The notes under the pieces: generated by a model
The model's input: the letters and a program-made list of their open reading frames with translations, nothing else
Told to the model about the DNA's origin: nothing
Database searches by the model: none
Translations under genes and position numbers: made by a program
Assembly: GCA_002737725.1 (NCBI GenBank)
Contig: NSIP01000012.1
Coordinates: forward strand, 22,359-86,358
Direction of reading: 5' to 3'
Source: Rhodospirillaceae bacterium
GTDB lineage: Bacteria > Pseudomonadota > Alphaproteobacteria > Rhodospirillales > Rhodospirillaceae
Length of the DNA: 64,000 bases
In this document: one piece after another, positions 63,986 through 64,000 of the stretch
Position numbering within the stretch: position 1 is the first letter of the stretch
Layout of the letters: each line of letters starts with the position of its first letter

Positions 63986-64000
63986 GTACTCAAACGTTCT

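Overview
The window is about 55% GC, densely coded, and looks like the chromosome of an alphaproteobacterium. The evidence is the S10-spc-alpha ribosomal order running rplO-secY-adk-rpsM-rpsK-rpoA-rplQ with no infA or rpmJ, a MipZ division ATPase, an ATP12-type F1 assembly chaperone, a Clp pair (clpS-clpA), a glnB-glnA pair, and a propionyl-CoA carboxylase operon. The genus cannot be fixed from sequence reading alone. There is no CRISPR array, transposase, integrase or phage gene.

Layout. 1-11212: ribosomal protein superoperon, 5'-truncated in rplV, with a clear internal promoter before rpsM and a hairpin terminator after rplQ. 11313-12773: two tandem, related multi-pass membrane proteins of unknown function. 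12901-18659: a tightly packed plus-strand run of a periplasmic Deg protease, rarA, an RluC/D pseudouridine synthase, a HAD phosphatase, a very short AsmA-like protein and ATP12. 18888-22125 (minus): a YciB/IspZ membrane protein and a TonB-dependent receptor. 22467-26348: pccB-pccA-acylphosphatase. 26469-33309: a mixed region with an rRNA methyltransferase-like gene, a DUF1838 protein, lipB, tRNA-Leu(GAG), a frameshifted membrane-protein pseudogene, a VOC protein, mgtE and an L-2-hydroxyglutarate-oxidase-like flavoprotein. 33462-35777: mipZ, a VWA-like protein and a membrane J-domain protein with overlapping ends. 35856-42432: galU, ugd, two tandem MFS transporters and a phosphomannomutase/phosphoglucomutase (nucleotide-sugar supply). 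42429-43691 (minus): a D,D-carboxypeptidase with a SPOR domain. 44039-46826: clpS-clpA. 47116-49000 (minus): glnB-glnA. 49372-49449: tRNA-His. 49506-57825: an accessory stretch with an MFS transporter, a secreted VOC protein, a divergent pair of secreted SUMF1-fold proteins, a fused E1 alpha-beta oxo-acid dehydrogenase with a free lipoyl domain, and a 2OG-Fe(II) oxygenase overlapping a tannase-like protein. 58118-59064: rplM-rpsI. 59121-63985: an amidohydrolase fragment, a second DUF1838 protein, argC, a gamma carbonic anhydrase and two tandem PhnD-like binding proteins.

Most of the window is housekeeping. The parts most worth a second look are: the tannase-like protein with glycine where the nucleophilic serine should be, in an overlapping pair with a 2OG oxygenase; the E1 fusion with a free lipoyl domain and no E2; the tandem membrane-protein pair sitting after rplQ; the divergent SUMF1 pair; the tandem PhnD-like proteins with an unusual Asp/Cys-rich N-terminus; and the miniature AsmA. 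All starts, families and functions are read from sequence by eye; no database search was run.
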